DNA of 64,000 bases, taken from Cristatella mucedo (Eukaryota; Bryozoa; Phylactolaemata; Cristatellidae). Below, in pieces: positions 12,310 to 24,694 of the stretch. The stretch spans positions 9,813,501 through 9,877,500 of the forward strand of contig WPIO01000003.1 in the NCBI GenBank assembly GCA_009760855.2, written 5' to 3'. Each line of letters opens with the position of its first letter. The first letter of the stretch is position 1. The translations under genes and the position numbers were made by a program. Below the pieces are notes generated by a model. It was not told where the DNA came from. It saw nothing but the letters and a program-made list of their open reading frames with translations, and did no database searches.

Positions 12310-12412
12310 TTGTTACATTGTTTTTCCTTTGCAGCAAATGTAAAGCGCCTAGAAAGATATTGAGTTCTCCGAGGGCGCTTTATCAAGTGTATTATTGTTA
12401 TTATTGTTATTT
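12310..12412 (+). mobile_element. LINE A 3' tail
   Basis: Short insertion with only cagcaaatgtaaagcgccta ... gagggcgctttatcaagtgt and (ATT)n-type tail. Confidence 0.85.
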
Positions 12413-13789
12413 TACCCTCGTCGTCCTGTTCTTAGCGCAGTGTCGATCGCTATGGGGACATTTAGCACTGCGTGAACATGCAGTCTTTCCTACCGCTGCC
12501 TCAGGCTGTTGGTCACGCGGCCAAGGAGCTATCCAGCCTCAAACGGAGCGCATCTTTCTAGGCGCTTGGAAAGAGGGCGTGGCCAGCTACAGTAATCTGG
12601 CCGTAGGTAAGGCCTATGAGGAAGGGATTTCCGCGAAGAATCTTGAAGGATATTACACTGTCTAGACAGCCAGTGTTTAGAAAAATCAAAATTTCTTTTG
12701 CCTCTATCCATGGCCCATTATTACCTGCTGCTGTTTCTCCCGAAATCTCCGAGCGGCAGCGATGCTGACGGCTTTAGGTATTACCGGGAAATGAAGAGCT
12801 ACTGCAAGAAGCAATATCTAAAGCATGAAATGTCCCAATTGTCTCCACAGTGAAGCCGTCTCTAGAGTCAAACAGTATGCGCCGTTCTCTCACAGGCACA
12901 CAGCAGTGCACCGTTTATCACGAACGCGAGGCGCTCCAGTTCTGGCTGGCACGAAGCACAGCACTCCGTTTCTGGCCGGATAGCAGTTTAAAGGTACAGG
13001 TGCACTATTAGCATGCCATGCCTCCAAGGGAGCCGTATGTAAGGAAAACCGAAGACCTATAAGGTAATCGTGAGCGAGCTGACAATGACAAGTCGATCCA
13101 CAGTCGATGAAGAGCACGAAAATGAAGACTGGTAATTGAAGCACAAGTATTTTGCCGTAGCGAGCGAGCTGAGGAATGTTTTTAACGAAGCGTCGGGAAA
13201 TGTTTCGGCCTGAGATAACACATTCGTTCATGATAAACGCTGTGAGAGATATACGCCGACTACGCTACCAGGCTAGCTTATAGGAAAGATTAAAAAAAGT
13301 TTGAAGTACACACCACGAAAAAGCGGTTAGATGGAGGCGCAGGTAGGAAGCGTAAAAAGAGTCGCCTGAGTAGTGGTGCCGGCACGGCGGCCGTTCGTCA
13401 AAAAGACAACCACAGATCGGAAGATGGAGACAGACAGCTATACCAAGCCGGGCCCGAGTTGACAGCGCACTCTCTGCGCCTCTTCTATGTGATAACTAGC
13501 CTGCTTAGGTAATCGATCGGTCTTGTTGACACTTTTTTAATTCGGAAACACCGTAGCAAACGCAAGAACGAAACGAAAACAAAAACGCATACAAATATTT
13601 TCAAGACTCGTTAAACAGTAAACAGTAAAGGGCAGCGTAGTATCTTTTTCGAAGGCTAGGGTGCATTTCTCAGACCTTGTGCTCTGGTGACAGCATTTTC
13701 TGGATTCATTTATGTAGCCATCTCATCCGAAATGCCAAGTGGGCATTGCAAACAACTTAACTGTGATTTCGGCTGAATGAAAAGTACCG

Positions 13790-13862
13790 GTACTACCAGC
13801 AGGATTCGAACCTGGACTTCACCGTTCAGAATAAACCGATTAAAGGCCGTGGCTTGCGTTTA
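13790..13862 (-). mobile_element. SINE B fragment
   Basis: B box complement ccagcaggattcgaacctgg; the rest is degraded. Confidence 0.4.
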
Positions 13863-14098
13863 CTGCTAGCGTTGTCGCTAAAGCCGCTCTTCTGTCGTTT
13901 CATCTCTACGTTTTGGTGCTCTTGTAGGTGTGTAATGTGGCTGCTCCAAGAGAGCGTTTATCGTGTGTGTTTGTAGACGTCTTTCGCTCGACCAGTAACT
14001 TTGGAATGACGAGACCTGAGCGTCTAAATAGTCTAAAGTAACATGCTCCTTCTATGGCTGGCTATAATCGTGTCCGTAATTTCATTCACTTATTGCAG

Positions 14099-14251
14099 AA
14101 GCAGTCAGACTTTGCTGCACACCTAAACAGACACATTTACAACCGATTGTTGGAGTTGTCCCTGTACAAAAAGCTACACATCAGCCAGCTGAGCGGCTTC
14201 AGCGAGAACTCTGAGACGCTGGTCGCGAAAGCCAGGGAGGCTCTTCAAAAG
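14099..14251 (+). CDS. Exon 2: F-BAR-like helix continuation
   Basis: The acceptor is cacttattgcag, and the frame enters and leaves in phase 0. Residues begin KQSDFAAHLNRHIYNRLLEL and run as a charged, leucine-rich helix ending ALQK. The donor gtgcct is weak, so the true end could be slightly different; the frame stays open to a TAG at 14339. Confidence 0.62.
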
Positions 14252-14502
14252 GTGCCTAGCGACAGATCGCGGCTGCTGCTGCTGCTGTGGGCTTCTCGAC
14301 TTGCTACTTTTCTCGACACAACACGCTGCAAAGCCTTGTAGAGAAGTGCCCGTGCAATAGTAGACGGCTGCTGCCATAGCTCTCGAGAGCGATCGATCGC
14401 CGCTTGTCCTACTGGAAATACCGCCCGAGCGAAGCGCTCAGCATTGCAGATGAAGGGTGCGCTACGGTCGCATTGTCAATATTCGCCCCTGCGCTCCTGC
14501 AG

Positions 14503-14676
14503 ACGCACGACTGCTGCCAAAGTCACCGCGTCTCGACAAGCGGCGCTCACGCCTCCAAGGACAGCAGAGCGTGGGAAAGCTTCGTGAGCGCTCACAACGA
14601 CTATGTCCTGCAGCTGTGCGCCACCAACGAGCTCATCCGTCAGCAAAGCGTCGCGTCGGCACCGTCGGTTCTTGAA
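14503..14676 (+). CDS. Exon 3: F-BAR-like motif NDYVLQLCATN
   Basis: The exon runs from the acceptor gcgctcctgcag to the donor gtgagt after GAA, 58 codons, phase 0 on both sides. Residues AHNDYVLQLCATNELI match the conserved F-BAR segment that in srGAP and FCHSD proteins reads KARN[DE]YLL-L-A-TN. This is the strongest single F-BAR clue. The N-terminal part of the exon is Ser/His-rich. Confidence 0.65.
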
Positions 14677-14826
14677 GTGAGTGACCTGGTTAGACGTTGC
14701 CCCGCCCGCCAACGGCTCGCTAAAAATGGCTGCCGAAATCGGATCTCGGTCGCCGGCGGATAGCGAGCCGGCAGCGTTTGCCCTCGGCGGCGGCAGAGTC
14801 ACCCCTTCCGATCCAATCCACTCTAG

Positions 14827-14961
14827 CCGATCCTGGCAATCTTTCGAGAACCCAATTTGAAGTCACAGCTTACACTGCAGGACCTCGAAGGGATACAGCT
14901 AGACGCCGGCAATGTCATCAGAGAAGCCGTCCAGACGTTTGCATCGCTCACTGTGGCCAAG
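14827..14961 (+). CDS. Exon 4: helical segment
   Basis: The exon is preceded by a pyrimidine-rich acceptor (ccaatccactctag) and ends AAG|gtaagc. It has 45 codons, phase 0 to 0. Its sequence includes LQDLEGIQLDAGNVIREAVQ, plausible as the C-terminal helix of the F-BAR fold. No other motif was recognised. Confidence 0.62.
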
Positions 14962-15454
14962 GTAAGCTAGGCAGTCTGGTGCGATACAGTCCTGGCAGGT
15001 GTGGCGCTAGCCAGAAGCTCAAGGCTGTGCACCGTATGGTCGTGCGTGCGTTCTTAAAGCTGAAAGCCTGTCGGCGGTGCCGCCAGTTGAGGCTGCGCTT
15101 GGCTCGGCGAGGGTTCCCGACTGCGTCACTCATGGAAGACTTCTAGCTTACCGCAACGATCGATTCGTACAGGAAATGTCAAGGGTCATCACTTTAAAAA
15201 GATTAGCCCCCCTCCCGTAACCAACTCTCGAACGAGCCCCTGAAAGTACTGGTCGTGCTGCTGGGATGGGGCTGCTTTCGAGGTTATCTGAATTCGACAT
15301 TTTCTTCATCTTGTCCGCAAGAGCGTCCAATTCGTTGCTGTGGCTGCTGAATCTCCGCGAGTGCTATTACGAATATGCCGACCACACATTCACACGCTGA
15401 GTCTCGAAAATACTAGCTACTCCAACTCGGCTTCAAAGTCGTATAAGCACGCGG

Positions 15455-15830
15455 GGCTGTGCGATGGGTGTGGGCCGTGGTGGGCTGTGCGATGGGTGTG
15501 GGCCGTGGTGGGCTGTGCGATGGGTGTGGGCCGTGGTGGGCTGTGCGATGGGTGTGGGCCGTGGTGGGCTGTTCGATGGGTGTGGGCCGTGTGGTGGTGT
15601 GCGATGTGCGATGTGGTGTGGGCCGTGGTGGGCTGTGCGATGGGTGTGGGCCGTGGTGGGCTGTGCGATGGGTGTGGGCCGTGGTGGGCTGTGCGATGGG
15701 TGTGGGCCATGGTGGGCTGTTCGATGGGTGTGGGCCGTGCGTGGTGGGCTGTGCGATGGGTGTGGGCCGTGGTGGGCTGTTCGATGGGTGTGGGCCGTGC
15801 GTGGTGGGCTGTGCGATGGGCGAGGGCCTT
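15455..15830 (+). repeat. 28-bp G-rich minisatellite, about 13 units
   Basis: The unit gggctgtgcgatgggtgtgg-gccgtggt is tandemly repeated. Variants have ttcg for tgcg, or an extra gtgcg. There is a disordered junction at about 15,590-15,620. All three forward frames stay open because 28 is not divisible by three. Confidence 0.95.
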
Positions 15831-16157
15831 GAAGCGCTAAACTATCAGTCCGAAATAGGCATTTTACGGTCACTTATGAGCATTTCGATCTTCGCTGGTC
15901 GCGTTCGCCCGTTATCGAGGAAAAAGTTTGCCAACACTTTATTTCGGTGCTACGATCGTACAAAGTAGCGACTTAGTACCCAGCCCGGCACACAAATAGT
16001 GCTTAGGTAGTGGGCGCTGTACGTCATAGCCAAGTGATCAAACTAGAAGCTAGAATTTTAAATTGCGGCCAACGAATACTAGAAACAGCAGCGCCGATGC
16101 GGGCAGATATGCATACGATAGAACGACCAAAGGTATACTATGTAAAAGTAATAGCGG

Positions 16158-16262
16158 TTGATTCAGCAGCCTTATTTTCGTAGAGTGCAGAAGAGCCTTT
16201 AACGGCTGTCACCGCGATGGCCAGCGGATACAGGATCACCAGCTGCTGCAGCTGATCTGCAA
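16158..16262 (-). mobile_element. SINE B fragment
   Basis: Reverse-oriented: ggttgattcagcagccttat, then agaagagcctttaacggctg and tcaccgcgatgg. Confidence 0.55.
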
Positions 16263-17090
16263 TCAACTACCTGGGTCGCGAAATGCGAGCACCGTAACCC
16301 AGGGCTGAGAGATAGTAGCAAAAGAAAGACATCGAAATGTAAAGCCGCCATCTTTCCTTCGGAAGGGGAGCATTTGCAGCTTTCACCCAACCGGCAACAA
16401 ACAACAAAGAGCGGCCAGCTGCAGTACTTGAACAGAGACCAGAGTCGTGAATTACGAGTAACTTACTTGTGGGCCAAGACCAATCGGCTGTCAATGTTGC
16501 CGATGAGTCAAATGAGTTGCTCTGTTTGTGTAAGAGAATCTAGCTCTATTTAAAACCGGCAGTTAACTACTGATAAGTCATTACAAAGCTCTGGCATGAG
16601 ACCGACTGCCCTATTCTAGTGCACGACCTTACTTGCGTTTTCCGGTATCATTCTTATATTATGCTAATAGATCTTTTAGACGGCGCCAGAAGAGAACTAA
16701 ATCTCTAAGCGGTGCTTTACAACTCTTCCTTTCTCTATAAGTTAAGCTTAGAATTTAGTAAAGATGCGATGCCTCTTAGCCCGTTTAGTAACGGCGTGTG
16801 TTTAGATGGTAAGCCAAAAGCAGACGCAATTTTAAGCTCAGAAATGTATTAAAAGAACTTATTTATAATTGTGAGGCACCCCTATGAGTCTAGTAGAATT
16901 CATACTTATCTCCCGGGAGTGACATTTATAAACCATTCGGTTTACCCTGCTGCTAGCCAATAATAACAGTCACAAGGCAAGCAGTGACTTGTCCTAAGAT
17001 GCCCAAGACTGTTGCAGCAAATGTCCAGTAGGCTGACCAATGCCGCTTCCTAACAAAATAATAAAATGTAAATATGACCTAATCTTCACC

Positions 17091-17235
17091 GAGCTGATTT
17101 GGTAGAGCGGTTAAGGTGCTTGCCTTGACCAAGGTCTGGCTGAGGGCGTGGGCTCGAGCCCTGAGGCATACGTGAAGCGCCTGAATAGAGATAAGTTCTC
17201 TTAAGGTGCTATGCAAATCAATTCATTATATTTTG
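17091..17235 (+). mobile_element. SINE A
   Basis: Head gagctgatttggtagagcgg, B box gggcgtgggctcgagccct, tail gcgcctgaatagagataagt. Confidence 0.8.
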
Positions 17236-18344
17236 ATCGGATATACAGATGTATAATTAGAATAATAAAGTAACATTTTACATCTTTAAAGATGTAAAGT
17301 ATTAGATGGAAAACAGTGTGTCTGTTAGCCCTTGAAGTTGAACCACAAGCATTAAACCACAAACGCCGTCATTTCAACTATCCATTTCCATAGGGTAACT
17401 TTCGCAGAAGAAGTACTCACTTATGATAATTGTGTGGATTTTTCAGGCCAATATATAACTAATTTTACGGCGCAAACAATTTACGATTGGCTGTAAATTT
17501 TATGGGATTCAAAACCGTGGTTTTAGACGTAGTCGTGCATGACTCATAAAGCCCGACTGATACTAACAGTATATTCTCCTACATGCGGAGCCGTGGAGGT
17601 GAAAGCGAAACTATCTTTGACACTATTCTCCCTTCTCCTCTCACTGCGACAGCCCGCATTGTAAATTAATCAACAGAGTGCATGTCCTGCTCGAATGCCA
17701 CATCTCTAAACGAACGCACCGGATGCTCACACGATGCTTATATCGATCAAGGGCCGGCACAAGCCGGCCATCCTCAATGCCACATCACAGGGCAGCTCAT
17801 TCAGTGCGACCACGAACATACAAAGAAATCTTAGTTTTTCTGTTTTTAGTTTGTGGCCTATGGCGTGATTTTCACTGAAAAGCTTGGATCGCCTCTGCTG
17901 TGCTACCTTTCGTTGCTTTAAAATTTAGTTAGGAAAGTAATTGGGAAGCCAACCCAAACGGTATTATTATGAGTTGTTCTGCTGGTCAATCCAGTAATCT
18001 GAGACCGGTATCTACTGCCACAGGATACTTTCCGACTGAAATCAGCAGAGACTCGATTAACGTCAAAGTCATTCTAACTATTTTTGCACTGAGAGCGAAG
18101 ATAAGGCATCTACTTCTTTTGTCAAACTCTTCGCCTAAAAGATAAAGCACCTGCAAGAAATGGTCTTGATGCCACTGCTTGGTCACATGACGAGTCTTGC
18201 TTGCCACTGAAGTTCAATCCACATTGGCAGGAGTCACAGCAAGTCTCTTGCCAGCTTTTGGAGTAATGGTATCCCGGGAATCTTGCTAGACTCACTTCTG
18301 TTCACAGTTTATAATCTACCTCTTGCCGATGTAAACATAATACT

Positions 18345-18512
18345 AGCAGATTAAACAGCCTCTTATGTATAGCGACAGAAGAGCCTTTACGGCTACCACC
18401 ACCGCTTTCAGCGGCGATAAAGGATAGCCCACCAGCATTCGAACCCACGACCTCGGGAGCACCGAGGTAGGGAAAGCAGCAGCTTTATCTAGCGTGCCAT
18501 GACGGCGGTCAC
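18345..18512 (-). mobile_element. SINE B (near full length)
   Basis: Reverse-oriented; agcagattaaacagcctctt, agagcctttacggctaccac and B box complement gcattcgaacccacgacctc are all present. Confidence 0.8.
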
Positions 18513-18834
18513 CTATCCGAATGCAGACTTGCGTTTTCACGCTGACACGGATGCGAAGTTGCCCTTTAATTCTTCCCTGCCGTCTAGCATCTCAGACTCT
18601 CTAGACCACCTTGCACCGCGTATTTCTGGAGCAATCGCACTTGGACGGCAAAAAAGAAAATCAGTCTGACTGACGGTAAAAACTTGATAGTAACTGGGAA
18701 GGCCTACTCTCACTCAGAAACCGGGATGCCGAACCCTTAAATGGGCTCGGCTAGCATATCAGCAGCCTCTGTAAGGAACGTGAGTGGGCTGCTTCAAAAA
18801 ATAATAACGACAACAACACTAAATAGTCCACTGG

Positions 18835-18895
18835 CCTAGCACCCTAAGATAACTAAATCTCTTTCTCGGAACCTCACATACGCTGTAAAGGAAGC
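18835..18895 (-). mobile_element. LINE tail fragment
   Basis: tagcaccctaagataactaa-atctctttctcgg resembles the reverse complement of the LINE A/B hairpin tail. Confidence 0.45.
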
Positions 18896-19029
18896 AGATC
18901 TAATGGCCGATCCACTAGATGAGTGCATCGGCGACACAGTCGAGTCAACTCTTAACGCTTCGCAAATTCTGACTCTTGCTTAGGTATGAAAACCGCGGGC
19001 AAGCGGGTCCACGCATTCGTGACAATCCT

Positions 19030-19530
19030 TCTACAATTCTGTAGCTTTGTACTTGCAGGCCTTTCTGGCTGTGCACTAGAATACTAACCACTAGTGCAAA
19101 ACCGTGCAGCCAGGCTTACCAGTCGTGAGTGTCGAAACAGCCACACTAAGCGCTTCTCACTGCTCTTCGCTGGCTACCGACTAAGCAAGCGTAGGAATCT
19201 TTGCCAACTGACGTCGCGAGGTTCCAAGACTAAAGATAGTAAAAAAAAGCCAAGAATTCACCCGTTTTCTCACATAATTTGCTCTACCCGCGTGATCTGT
19301 CCTTCGTGTGCTTCTGCATGCTGAAATAGTGCACGTAGTAAAATGGTAATAACAATAATAGTAATAGTCCATTTGTATAGCACCCTCAGGATAATAGTGC
19401 AAACTATCATCAAATTAATTAAAATGCTTACCTAACAGCAAATGTAGAGTGCCTACAAATATATTCAGTTTTGCTAGAGCTCAGAGAAATGTATTGCTAA
19501 TATTATTACCGTTATTAATATTGTTGTTGA
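19030..19530. mobile_element. LINE A fragments, mixed orientation
   Basis: Plus-oriented RT end at about 19,030-19,210 (gcagccaggcttaccagtcg), a minus tail at about 19,340-19,400 and a plus tail at about 19,435-19,530. All heavily degraded. Confidence 0.55.
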
Positions 19531-20399
19531 TTCTATTAGATTTTTCGTATCCGCATAAACACCTTTTCACATGTACAGGTAATTTCATTAAGGTCATAAG
19601 TAGTACGGGTAGCCAGTTACATTGTGACTAGGCTGCCCGTACCTCCCGTACCGCGTCTCTAGAACCATGTTGTACGCTCTCGCTTTCGCTCTCTCGCTCT
19701 CGTTCTCTCTCTCGCTCTCTGTTTTGTGCATTCGTGCGTGCAATTCTAATTGCGCTCCATTTGACGGCTAGCTGTTGAATTCAACGAACCGATACTGCCA
19801 AAAATCGAGCTGATTTATTTCTCCAAGCTCCCACGAGCGACGCGTGATGCACGTGAGCTTTCATAGGCTGCCTCGCCTATTACCCTCAAGATTCCGCAAT
19901 GGCTTTTTCTTACTTCACCCAGACGCCTGAGCGATTGACGCCGTCACTCAGCCTAAATAATTGAAAGGGAGTGCCCCAGCAAATGCACACAGACAGGCAC
20001 GCACGTGCGCCCGCTGGCCGCCCGAAACGACGCACCCGGCAGTTTCATGAACGAGCACGCTCTGACTCGGACCCGCGTGGCAGCAGCGGAGAACACCGAG
20101 CTTGCGTCGCTTTTCTGTAGGCAAAGGACCAATGCAACATATACGAGCATTCTTTAGCTGCATGCAAGCGAGTCAATGTTAATTCCGACCTAATCGCCTT
20201 CGTTGGCTCTTTCGGGAGCGTATCGACGAGGCCTGAGGACTTCGAATTGTGCCAGTTCTCTCCAGTCGCGGGTCACTTGCAAACGCCGGAGGTATGCCCA
20301 TGTGACGCCGGAGCGGGTCTCCGATGAGCGAAGAAGCCCGCAGTCGGATTATTTCGCATTTACAAGCCGGCGCGAGGACAAAGGTTGTTTGATTTGCAG

Positions 20400-20551
20400 T
20401 GCTTACAGAGATACGAGATCATCTACGACAAGAGTTCAGAAGCTACGCTCAAAGCCAAGCGGGCATGCCTTCAGAAAGAACACAGCGAGCTGCTGACGTA
20501 TGCCGAGCACAGTCGGGACGTCCTGCTTTCTCTTGAAGGTCAATATCAGAG
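20400..20551 (+). CDS. Exon 5: coiled helical segment
   Basis: The acceptor is gtttgatttgcag and the donor AG|gtgagt; phase 0 in, phase 2 out (50 codons plus 2 nt). Residues include LQRYEIIYDKSSEATLKAKR and QKEHSELLTYAEHSRDVLLS, a charged heptad-like helix. It follows exon 4 in phase across a 5.4-kb intron. Confidence 0.68.
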
Positions 20552-20992
20552 GTGAGTGCTAGCTATTGCTCTCCAGCATCCGCACAGTGTCACGGTAAGA
20601 AATTTAATTCTCTTAGGGTGAGTGCAATCCAAGTGTCTTACTATTAATACTGTTATCGTAGCGTGCTTTATGATGAGTGATTATGCCCACCTACAAGTAA
20701 GTTTGATGTACGATCTCTCTCGCTTGTTCCCACTAATTATCATGTTCGGCGGCTACGGCAGACGTTTGTGTGCATGGAAGCCTCAAGACTGTGATAAATA
20801 GTAGTCTTAGAATGTAGATTAGTGCCCGGTAACGGTAAGACACTTAAGCGCTGAAAAGAGGATCCCCTAAAACCACAGGAAATTCATGAGCGGCATGCTT
20901 TTTCATTTTCGCCTTTGCATAGTGTATGCTTGCTTTTCAGATTACTTGTGTGTAGATTGGTTTTCATCGAATGCAGAAACAGAACGGCAGCA

Positions 20993-21055
20993 GACGAGCA
21001 ACACCACCAGTTTATTTCCCCGTGTACGGAGCAGGGGGAAGTGCAGCACTCATCA
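20993..21055. repeat. Dispersed repeat also found inside the hAT element
   Basis: gacgagcaacaccaccagtt plus about 40 following bases match 36,530-36,590. Confidence 0.7.
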
Positions 21056-21499
21056 TCCCTCTCGCCTACAGAAGTCTCCCGAGACTCCCCTGTGACAATC
21101 ACTAACAGCACACCACGACCGCGTACCACATCAAGTGACACAGCCCCCTCGTACAACGATCGGGGCAGTGCCATCATTTAAACAAAACCACAATGTGCTA
21201 CTGTCGGTCGCACGGTTTCGCTTATTGTCTTTGCAAATGTCGTCTACGGTTGCCTTTTGAAAGACTGTCTGACCTCAATCGTCGTTACCATGAGATCCAA
21301 AAGCCCCAATACAGCTGCGGAGAGTTAAATCTTCGAGCTAGCGTTAATGGATTGCAGCAAGCTCGCCCACCGCACATGCTCAGGCAAACAAGTTACAGAG
21401 CATAGTTACAGACGCAGAGCTTGCTCTGCGGCTGACAGTAATGGCTAATTTGTTGGACTCCACAAGGATTTGAGAGACCCAACAGACTTGCTATCATGA

Positions 21500-22562
21500 A
21501 CCGAGTTATCTCTCCCAGCCTTCGAGCACCTCAAATTCTCTCAACTCACTTGCTGCACGTATTGATGACATCCGCACATGGATGGCAGCACATTTTCCTA
21601 AACTAAACGACGATTAAATAAACTTACTAGTTATGGGAAAACGCAGTGTAAATCAGAAATTGGAAGGGCTGACACTCAAAATTGGCTTTGCCAGCACATC
21701 TCTTGTTGAATCAGCTCGAAATCTAGGTGTGCTGTTCCAAAATGACCTCGCGTTAGACCACCACATCAGCTCCCTAATCAAGTCTGCCTACTTTCAGCAA
21801 CATAACATTGCTAAAATTTGGGTCTTTTTGATAAGGATACCACGTCTAAGTTGGTCCATGCATTTGTGACATCCCATCTTGACTTCTGTAACTCACTGCT
21901 TGCTGGCCTACCGGCATGTGCAATCAGGCGATTACATCTGGTGGCGAACTCCGCAGCTAGGCTTATCTGTCGTGAGCGTCGCAATTGCCACATCACCACT
22001 TCTCGCCGACCTGCACTGGCTACCAGTCAAGCAACGGATCGACTTCAAGGTTTTGTCACTCACTTTTAGGTCACTTCATTCTGAGGCTCCATCATATCTC
22101 TCAGATTTACTCCTCCACCAGGCCAACCATCGTACCACCTGCTTTTCGAAATCCAACAGTTTACTAATGCCTCGTACAAACCTAAAATCCTTTGGAGACC
22201 GTGCATTTAGTTCGTATGCTCCCAAAGCTTGGAACTTCCTCCCGACTTGCGTCAGAACATCCCCTGACTAGACTACATTTGAAAAGAATATAAAAACACA
22301 CCTATTTATGACAGCATTTAGTGGGTCCATGTGATTCGTCTTTTATGTGCTTATGCGTGCTAATACTGTGCATGCTGCCAGTAACCACACTTGCATGCTG
22401 ACCCTGTGCATGTCACCCCTAACTTTGTTATTCATGTTGTTCATCAAGCATGAAATTACTCACCATTGAGTCGTGTTTCCCTTTGCAGCAAATGTAAAGA
22501 GCATAGAGAGACTGAGCTCTCTGAGGGCGCTTTATAAAGAGCATTATTATTATTATTATTAT
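21500..22562 (+). mobile_element. LINE A copy (plus), 5'-truncated
   Basis: Runs from the RT palm-to-thumb region (HISSLIKSAYFQQHNIAKI) through the C-terminal ORF (VHAFVTSHLDFCNSLLAGLP after a frameshift near 21,820), the 3' UTR, the hairpin tail and (ATT)n at 22,542-22,566. Confidence 0.87.
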
Positions 22563-22987
22563 TATTTTAGTAAGAGAAAGCCGGTCTGTTGCGGCATTTA
22601 TAGATCCCAAGAAGTGTCTTGAACTAAATTCGGTGCTCAAAGGCAAATTACTGAGAGTGTCCTCCATTAAAGCGTTCATCCGAATCGCCGCTAGCTTACG
22701 CCCATCAGCGACTGTGTCCACTGCCCATGCTTAGCTCGCTAACTCTTATTTCGCATTTATTGCGTCGCAAATATTTTCCAGCAGCTAGTTTTTCAGTAAG
22801 AACGGTTGGCATCGTCATCTAATATAAACGGGGCCTTGGCAGCTAAGCTCGACCCAGTTTCTCGCCTAAGATCGTTTCGGCACTTAGGCTGAGCCGAAGT
22901 CCGATTGTATACGAAACGAATTTTCGCTGTGTAAATCTCAATTTAATTCCGATGCACGTGTCCACTTATCGTTTTACGTACGGTACA

Positions 22988-23150
22988 GGTTGGCTGATTT
23001 AACAGCCTCTTTAAATATGTCGACATAGGAGTTTTAACGGCTCTCGCCACCACTTGCAGTGGGCGATTACGGCCAGATGCATGACTCGAACCGACACATC
23101 TGGGTGATTAAAATCGAGTGCCTTACCCCTGGGCTAAGACCCAGGCTCTC
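22988..23150 (-). mobile_element. SINE B
   Basis: ggctgatttaacagcctctt at the end, ccaccacttgcagtgggcga inside, and the tRNA-like part gactcgaaccgacacatctg ... cccctgggctaagac. Confidence 0.78.
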
Positions 23151-23264
23151 TGCTCAAGCTAGGGTTAAGCCTAAACTTTTTTCTGCGTGATTTATTCAAG
23201 CAAAACAAAATGCTTAAATGCGATCATTTCAAATCATGAAAGTCAAACATTCTATCACAAATCA

Positions 23265-23345
23265 TATTGACATGCTTCCCTTGCAGTAGATGTCACGTGC
23301 CTTGTAGATTTAGCTCTCGGAGCATTCTGTACAAATGTCTTATTC
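23265..23345 (+). mobile_element. LINE A 3' tail, degraded
   Basis: ttgacatgcttcccttgcag and the decayed hairpin gtgccttgtagatttagctc. Confidence 0.5.
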
Positions 23346-23459
23346 TTATAAACAATTGTAACGCTACTAGAGAAGCTTTGTACCGTGTCTAACGCACCCA
23401 ATAAAGAGTCCCGAGAAGTGCTGAAGACCTTCTGACTTTACATGATGAATGCTAATTTC

Positions 23460-23612
23460 ATTATAAATTATTTTATTATTATTAAAATTATTTTATTATT
23501 ATTAAATTATTTTATTATTATTAATTATTATTATATTATTAATAATTAATTATATTATTATTATTATTATTATTATTATTAAATTATTATTAAATTATAA
23601 ATATTATTATAT
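23460..23612 (+). repeat. ATT/AAT-rich low-complexity block
   Basis: Interrupted (ATT)n with AAATT variants. Probably expanded from a LINE tail. Confidence 0.85.
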
Positions 23613-24169
23613 GCTGATAATTATGCTCTTTTTTGTGTCTTGATCGTCAATTACGTAAATTAAAATTACAAAAAGCTGTAAATAGACATCGTTTTAAGTC
23701 CTTTCGGACGAATTGCTTATAATCACGAGCCAAGTTTTGATCGCGAAGTCACGTCTAAGTTGAAAGGAAATATAATTCTCAGTGACCAAAAACAACGTTT
23801 AATACCTAGTTTTCTGAACGCTCTTAACTCTTGAGCTACAGACTGAATGAGCTAGAATCTAACTCTCGCCCATTCACCCTGGTGAGATGTGCAAGCGTGT
23901 TTTCAAGAATAAATAAGGCAAAGAGTAGCTGATTACAAGACTCATTTCTACAGAGGGAGAAAAGAGTTAGCGAGTGCCACCTTGCTTGTAGGGTAGAATC
24001 GCCTGTTCCAGCACTCCGATTCCGAGAAGTTCGATCACCTCACCCTTAGGTCAAGACTAAATGCTAGGAAACGAACATGCCATTTGCTACTTTTTAGTAC
24101 TCACCCATTCCCAGACATCAGGGATGTGCGAAAAAAGCTTCCGGCGCGAAGCTGAGATAAAAGTGATAA

Positions 24170-24270
24170 CATTAATTTAAAACAATGCTTTTTGATAAAG
24201 CGCCCTCAGAGAACTCAATCACTTTCTAGCCACTTTGGAGTTGCTGCAAGCGAAGCACGAATGAATGCGA
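24170..24270 (-). mobile_element. LINE A 3' tail
   Basis: tgataaagcgccctcagaga followed by a short piece of the 3' UTR. Confidence 0.75.
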
Positions 24271-24694
24271 CACGCAGTAACCACTTGTACAATTTCCATG
24301 CAGCAGCATAAGTAACGAGTGTACTAACCAAACTATTGCTGTAGCGGACTTTCCACGCAAGGAAAATGAAAAGCACCGTAGGCAACTTTACGGACAAATT
24401 TAAATTATAATTTCAATATCAACGGACTGGCAGCGAATGAATTCCATCCAAAGTAGAGCATTTGCAATGCGCAATGAGCAATTGAAATTATTGCACATTA
24501 AAAAGAGATGCTAGAACGTAAATAAATAAGCAGGAATAAATTGAAGCATTACTTGCGTTATCTCGCTAAGAATTGCCCTTGCGGCCATTAACTTATGCTC
24601 GAAACCTTAGGGTTCTTACCTTACTTTCTTATACGTGAGCTGACGGAGTCAACGCACACTATTTGGGAGGGTGAATATTTACTTGTAGGCACAG

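Larger units (their letters stand above)
9951..14098 (+). other. Intron between exons 1 and 2
   Basis: 4.1 kb holding SINE A, an inverted SINE B pair, a LINE A tail and a SINE B fragment. No further exon was recognised. Confidence 0.5.
14962..20399 (+). other. Intron between exons 4 and 5
   Basis: 5.4 kb with a 28-bp minisatellite, SINEs A and B and LINE A fragments. No exon recognised. Confidence 0.5.
20552..24694 (+). other. Intron between exons 5 and 6
   Basis: 4.1 kb with a shared-repeat segment at 20,993, LINE A, SINE B and an ATT-rich block. A frame at 20,915-21,181 lies over the shared repeat and is not called a gene. Confidence 0.5.

Noticed and set aside
15340-15968. Open frames of up to 169 codons over the minisatellite
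   Set aside because: A 28-bp unit keeps all frames open; residues are repeat translations only, and the region lies in an intron of a well-phased exon chain.
20915-21181. 88-codon Thr/Ser-rich frame as an extra exon of the F-BAR gene
   Set aside because: It overlaps a dispersed repeat and its phase does not fit between exons 5 and 6.
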